Assembly (NCBI GenBank): GCA_029948255.1
Contig: JALIZF010001448.1
Location: 124,001 to 188,000, forward strand
Reading direction: 5' to 3'
Source: Telmatactis stephensoni
Lineage: Eukaryota; Cnidaria; Anthozoa; Actiniaria; Isophelliidae
DNA length: 64,000 bases
A program made the position numbers and the translations under genes. The notes beneath the pieces were generated by a model, which did not search any database, was not told the origin of the DNA, and was given only the letters and a program-made list of their open reading frames with translations. Shown here in pieces: positions 44,641-64,000 of this stretch; the stretch's first letter is position 1; each line of letters starts with the position of its first letter.

Positions 44641-44899
44641 ACGCGCGAATTTTACGTTCATTTTGACGACTTTTCGAGATTTTCTCAAAAACCTATCGAC
44701 AAATTTTTTTACTTCTTTGATATGTTTTAGTTTTGATAAAAATACTCCAAAAAAGCAAAAAATTAGAATAGGTTGCGGTGGTAGATTTTCAGTTATAAGG
44801 CTTTGAATACTGTTACGTGGCGTCCGTTATATTGAGATACTTTAGAACACATGAAGCACAATGAAATTCGATATCAGCGCGCGTGTTTTTTTATTTATT

Positions 44900-45159
44900 T
44901 ACAAGCTTATTCCTTCCAGTGAAGGCAGGGTCACCACAACAGCTTTCGCCAATTACTGTGGGCCCTGTAGTGTTATAGGACAGACCACACACACCGGCAA
45001 CTTCATGGCCTACTCTCCCCGAATAGTGGTGTGGGTTCTTTAACGTCCCTCCGGTGTAAGTAGTGAAGTGTTAGAGAGACGGAGCCTACGGTTTAACGTC
45101 CTTATCCGAGAAGACGTGAAGATCTAACCATTTGCAGTTGTAATTACAAAGGCAGCACC

Positions 45160-45196
<37 letters not shown>

Positions 45197-45272
45197 AGGC
45201 CGGGGCTTGAACCCACGACCTCCTCGGCCGAAAGACCGACGCTCAACCAACTGAGCCAACCGGGCGGCGGTT
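44900..45272 (-). mobile_element. SINE family 2 (tRNA-derived)
   Basis: On the minus strand the head has an A box (TTGGCTCAGTTGG) and B box (GGTTCAAGCCC) in a strong tRNA-like layout. A body of about 290 bases follows, including the complement of TCCGAGAAGAC, a sequence type common in marine invertebrate SINEs (recollection, not a search). Confidence 0.7.
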
Positions 45273-45330
45273 TTTTTGTGTGCAAAACATGCGCAAACGT
45301 TATGCGCACGAATGTGCGAGCGCATTAGAT

Positions 45331-46447
45331 AGATAGACTGATAGACACCTTTACTTAAAACAAATAATAAAGACTCAGGGTAGTCCTGCCAGGTACCAAA
45401 AAAGGCTATCCTGCTATCAATAGGAGCCCTGAGTACAAAATAAATCAATATAAACAAAAACTATTAAAAAAACACTATATAAGCTACCATGGGTCAAGCG
45501 TCAATTCTCTTATCCACAAATAATATATATATATACCTATTTAAAAAAAGGTTGTCCTCAGATTTAATGCATACTGCATAGTGAATACCGCATATCAAGA
45601 CCGAAATGCATCGTGGATATCAAATTTTGGGTATTTTTTCACAAGTTTTATAAGTAGAAAATTTGCGGAAAAAGTCTACTTCGATTCAACCTGAGAGGAA
45701 ACAGAGAATCAACATTAGTAAAGCCTCTTATTACCCAATTACAAATTGTCCATAATACATTTCAGTCTTGGTATGCAGTATTCACTATGCAGTATGCACC
45801 AAAACCAAGGACAACCTTTTTTGAAATAGGTATATACTAATGCGAAAGAGAATATATACTACACAACCATTATACACAACCATTATAATAAAAAGATCTC
45901 TTCGCAGCTTCCATCCTAACAGCAGGCAAATGGATATGTTTACTCTGACGAGTAGTACGCGAATAATGAACCTTATTGTTAAAAATAATACGTTTCTTAA
46001 CTAAATTTAATATATTGAGCGAGTCCATAACCTCCTGACTACTTAAACGTCTTATTACAATTCTCCCTGCGCGCCTGTAAGGCTTCAATTGCTGTACAGT
46101 TCCCTTGCCCACAACAACCCCACACACTATCACAATATTCTATAATAGGTTTAATTAACGAAGTGTAAATAATGTTTGCGCTAAATGCGGTAACATTGCA
46201 GCGAATACGACCTAGCATACCAACACGCCTTTGCTAAGATATATTTAACATGATCATTCCAACTAAGCCGTTCATCAAATACTACTCCTAAATACTTAAA
46301 CTGAGATACGCGTTTTATAAGATTACCATTAACAGTGAAAACAAAAGAATTTGATCGTTTGTTTTCACGTTTCAACCTCGGCCCTTTATGATCTGCAACG
46401 CAAGCTGTCCTAAGTGCATTACTATTTTGGTTTAGGAACGCTAACAA
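45331..46447 (-). mobile_element. 5'-truncated, frame-broken LINE (RT C-terminus)
   Basis: The upper part (46447-46181) encodes RVSQFKYLGVVFDERLSWND, the conserved segment downstream of the catalytic YADD in CR1/L2/Jockey-type reverse transcriptases. The lower frame (46133-45870) continues the C-terminus after a frame break. The 3' end abuts a (TAGA)n stretch at 45331-45345. A foldback element interrupts its 3' region. Confidence 0.75.
45533..45835. mobile_element. Foldback MITE, about 300 bp
   Basis: ATACCTATTT followed by a poly(A) stretch and GGTTGTCC, inverted at the right as GGACAACC...AAATAGGTAT. Inside the 3' part of the LINE at 45331-46447. Confidence 0.72.
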
Positions 46448-48356
46448 GTTTCAACGTTGCATTGTCTTGAGTACGGTTCTTATGACTACAACGTCCCAAG
46501 TTCTGTCGTTGTTTCTGTTATGGTAGCTAGTCTGATGCGAAACCTGCCCATATTGCCCACATCAGTGATCAGGTCATTCTGTGTATTAAAACCTTCTAGC
46601 TTCCTTTTCTGTTGTAAAAAACTCTTGCAGGGTTGGACACGATCAACTGTGTTGTGCGCAATGTGGGAGAAAAAAGTTACAAGCAGTTGCATTGTGTGTG
46701 CAGGACTTTACCCATGGAAATCTACCATATTAGCCACACAATCATGCATAAGTTTTTATTGAGACAATTCATGAAATATATTCATTTCCATAAAGGTATC
46801 ACAAATTACATTTATGTACCATCACTAGACAGTTCTAAAATGCTTTTGGAGCTGCAAACTTGGAAACTGTTGAAGTGGCCAGCGTGCAGAAATAAAGTTT
46901 ATGTGTATGTGTGTATGTATGTATGTAAAATACACGCAAAGAGAAACACTATTTACATTTTGATCAGTTCTGTCGGTAGATGAACTTACAAGCAGTTTTG
47001 AATGATGCGCTGCGCTTTGCAATCTTGGTACTACATGAACTAATAATAATAATGAGTGCAGTATAGGAGTGGTCAATACTGTAGTAGAGCCTGTGTTTCA
47101 AACAATTGCTAGAAACCGTCAGAGATCAGGATAACAACACTGTAGTACATCATCCGTCAAACGTGTGGTTAATTGTTTCATACGGACACCAGAATACGTC
47201 CCCAGCGTGGAACTCACATTTTGTTCCCCTTATATGAACAATAGGCCACGTTCGATATTTTAAAATTCTGGCTTGACTGCGAGACTTTGATGGGATGATA
47301 CAATTAGTATTACAAATAATCCAATGTACCACGAAAGTCCACCTGAAAGGATATGCTCCAAGCTGAATACACCTTTATTCAATTTCTTTTCTCACCACAA
47401 TTGATTACGATATAATTCAACATTAATCTCATAGTTACATCAATTTAGAATTTATTGGATATACAAAGGGGGCTTTGGGTTATTTAGGGTTTATCTAGAG
47501 ATATTTTCTATTTTCTATATTAATTGTAGTTTTTAGCTTAGTTGTTAAGCAGGTCCACATCAGACCTCGGCTGCTAGATTTTAGACCTGCATCTCAAATA
47601 AAGTATGTAAGTATGTATGTATGGAATTGCGTTCGTTCCCATTGACAAATTTTCAGAATCAGTTAGTTCACCACCCAACAGCGTTACTATAGAATTGTAT
47701 CCACTCACTGTCTTTATGCGTTGGTGGTATTTCGGTAGTTTTATAGCCTCGCTATCATGCTAGAATGCTGACATATCGAACGTTGCCTATTTGTCATTAA
47801 AAGGAAGTTCTTTTGAGCTGCCCTCTATTATCTTATTTCCTACATGGTTACCCATGTCAAACTCGGAACGAAAGTGAGAGAGACTGTACTCACCTGCTAC
47901 TCGTTGTGCAACAATCAAAGAAACATAAATAAGAAACGAATTATCGGGGCTGGTTACATGATAGACGGTAGTTTTACTAACCCCTGTCAACCCGTGAAAC
48001 AAAATCTACCAGTTGGCGTATAATATCCCATTGGCACAACAGAAAATAAGTCTACTAATGTTATAATTTGAACTGACACGTTTTTGGACCACCGACACTG
48101 ACCGCGACCGAGTAAAAACCTTAAAAGACTTCAAACCAGAACACGCGTCTCACTTTATTTCATATACTGGTTGCCGCCCATCTTATTTGTTGTTAACTTC
48201 ACTTTGAAAAACACTGAAATTAACATCTCAACAAGACTACCGTACAAGAACCAGGATGAATTCGTTCCAGAATGAAACTTGTAAACGTACAGCACCTTAA
48301 AAGTTGTCTCCTTTAGTATATTCAGGTTCCTATATTCAGCTCACTCATCCTATAGC
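46448..48356. other. Intergenic stretch
   Basis: No coding frame with recognisable content was seen. A few short (TATG)n tracts occur near 46905 and 47605. Confidence 0.5.
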
Positions 48357-48362
48357 TTTATT
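48357..48362 (-). terminator. Polyadenylation signal of receptor gene B
   Basis: AATAAA on the minus strand about 40 bases after the stop codon of gene B. Confidence 0.6.
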
Positions 48363-48401
48363 TAAGATCTGTTATTTGAAAAACTATCAGCTAAAAATAA
48401 A

Positions 48402-63315
<14,914 letters not shown>

Positions 63316-64000
63316 CTGAAATGAAAAGTTAACAGCTTATAGTATTACGCTTATAACAGCGGGGTAGAACTTAATGGTACGTAACACATGAATGTAATAA
63401 ATGTTCCGAAAATTCGTTGGAAATTTCCCGAAACAATTTCCTAATTTCTAAATAAAGAGTTGAAACGGGGAATTTTCAGTGTTCATACAACGCTCTACAG
63501 CATCGAGATTTGACCAACATGTAGTCGTATGTCTTATAGAATCATCATGTTTAACAAGTGGAAAAAGACTGTTCAGTTTGTACTAGTTAACAAAGAAACA
63601 ACAACAACAACAGCAACAACAAAACATCTGGTTTAGAGTCTCCTACTAACTATTAGTTTTCAGTATTTAATTTTTTCACGGTGGCGTTCGACGACAATAT
63701 ATTATTTTCCATGAGAATATTTGATCATTCTAAAACCCATGTTTGTAAGTTCCCCTGATAACTTACGGGATAACACTTTAATCATTTCCTCGAACAGACA
63801 CAAGAGTTCTACCGGCTACCAGATGCAACTCGCCTTCCTATCAGCAGGGCCGCATTTATTGACTGGTATCTGACCAGAGCTAGGGATTATGTGTTCTGCA
63901 TGATATCATACCAAACTCTGCAAACAATTTTAGTTTCCACAAACCGAGAGCTAGAGGTCCTAGAAGGTCCTAGGACAAATTTTTGTCTACTGTCCCTACC
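63316..64000. other. Upstream intron or 5' region of gene B
   Basis: No signal-peptide exon, promoter or other gene was recognised up to the window edge; contains a short (AAC)n tract near 63597. Confidence 0.4.

Noticed and set aside
45170..45457. Frame with ARLAQLVERRSFGRGGRGFKPR
   Set aside because: Translation of the tRNA-derived head of a SINE, a well-known false protein signal.

Overview
This is a eukaryotic, intron-rich, AT-rich animal window packed with short inverted-repeat transposons, SINEs, Penelope-like and CR1/L2-like retroelements. Its gene content (a SEFIR/fibronectin-III receptor pair of the IL-17-receptor type, an SLC6 transporter and an intron-bearing RPS23) and its repeat style fit an anthozoan cnidarian, most likely a stony coral. 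That assignment is inference. No bacterial-type operon, CRISPR array or origin was seen.

Layout. (1) 239-11963, minus: a complete eight-exon SLC6 sodium/chloride-coupled transporter. Its 7.6 kb intron holds a large inverted-repeat structure (4246-8038) with DNA transposons nested inside it, and a 2.1 kb Mutator-like element (8258-10389) with a perfect 9-bp target duplication. (2) 12000-22300: gene-poor, with one proline-rich partial gene (exons 14937-15416 and 14564-14625, minus), a LINE 3' fragment, SINEs and a 0.5 kb polypurine tract. (3) 22323-29214, plus: RPS23 in three exons with a 5'TOP-like leader. Its 6.3 kb intron carries three transposons nested one inside another. (4) 31335-42680, minus: receptor gene A, an 11-exon, about 516-residue protein read as signal peptide, two fibronectin-III-like domains, one membrane segment and a SEFIR domain. 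(5) 43000-48350: intergenic repeats and a decayed LINE. (6) 48357-63315, minus: receptor gene B, a tandem paralogue of A with the same exon phases, plus an N-terminal Ig domain and an extra proline-rich juxtamembrane exon; its 5' end is probably outside the window. A nearly full-length two-ORF LINE and a truncated relative, each bounded by (GA)n tracts, sit in one intron of B.

How the genes relate. A and B are a local duplication that diverged in ectodomain and cytoplasmic architecture; they are candidate receptors for IL-17-like ligands signalling through SEFIR-SEFIR contact with an Act1/CIKS-like adaptor. SLC6 and RPS23 are unrelated neighbours. Two otherwise intact conserved genes (SLC6 and RPS23) each carry one extra base in a coding exon. 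The exon arithmetic closes only when that base is removed, so either the consensus contains single-base errors or both loci are broken.

All exon boundaries were derived by hand from splice signals, reading phase and family or paralogue resemblance. No alignment or database search was run.
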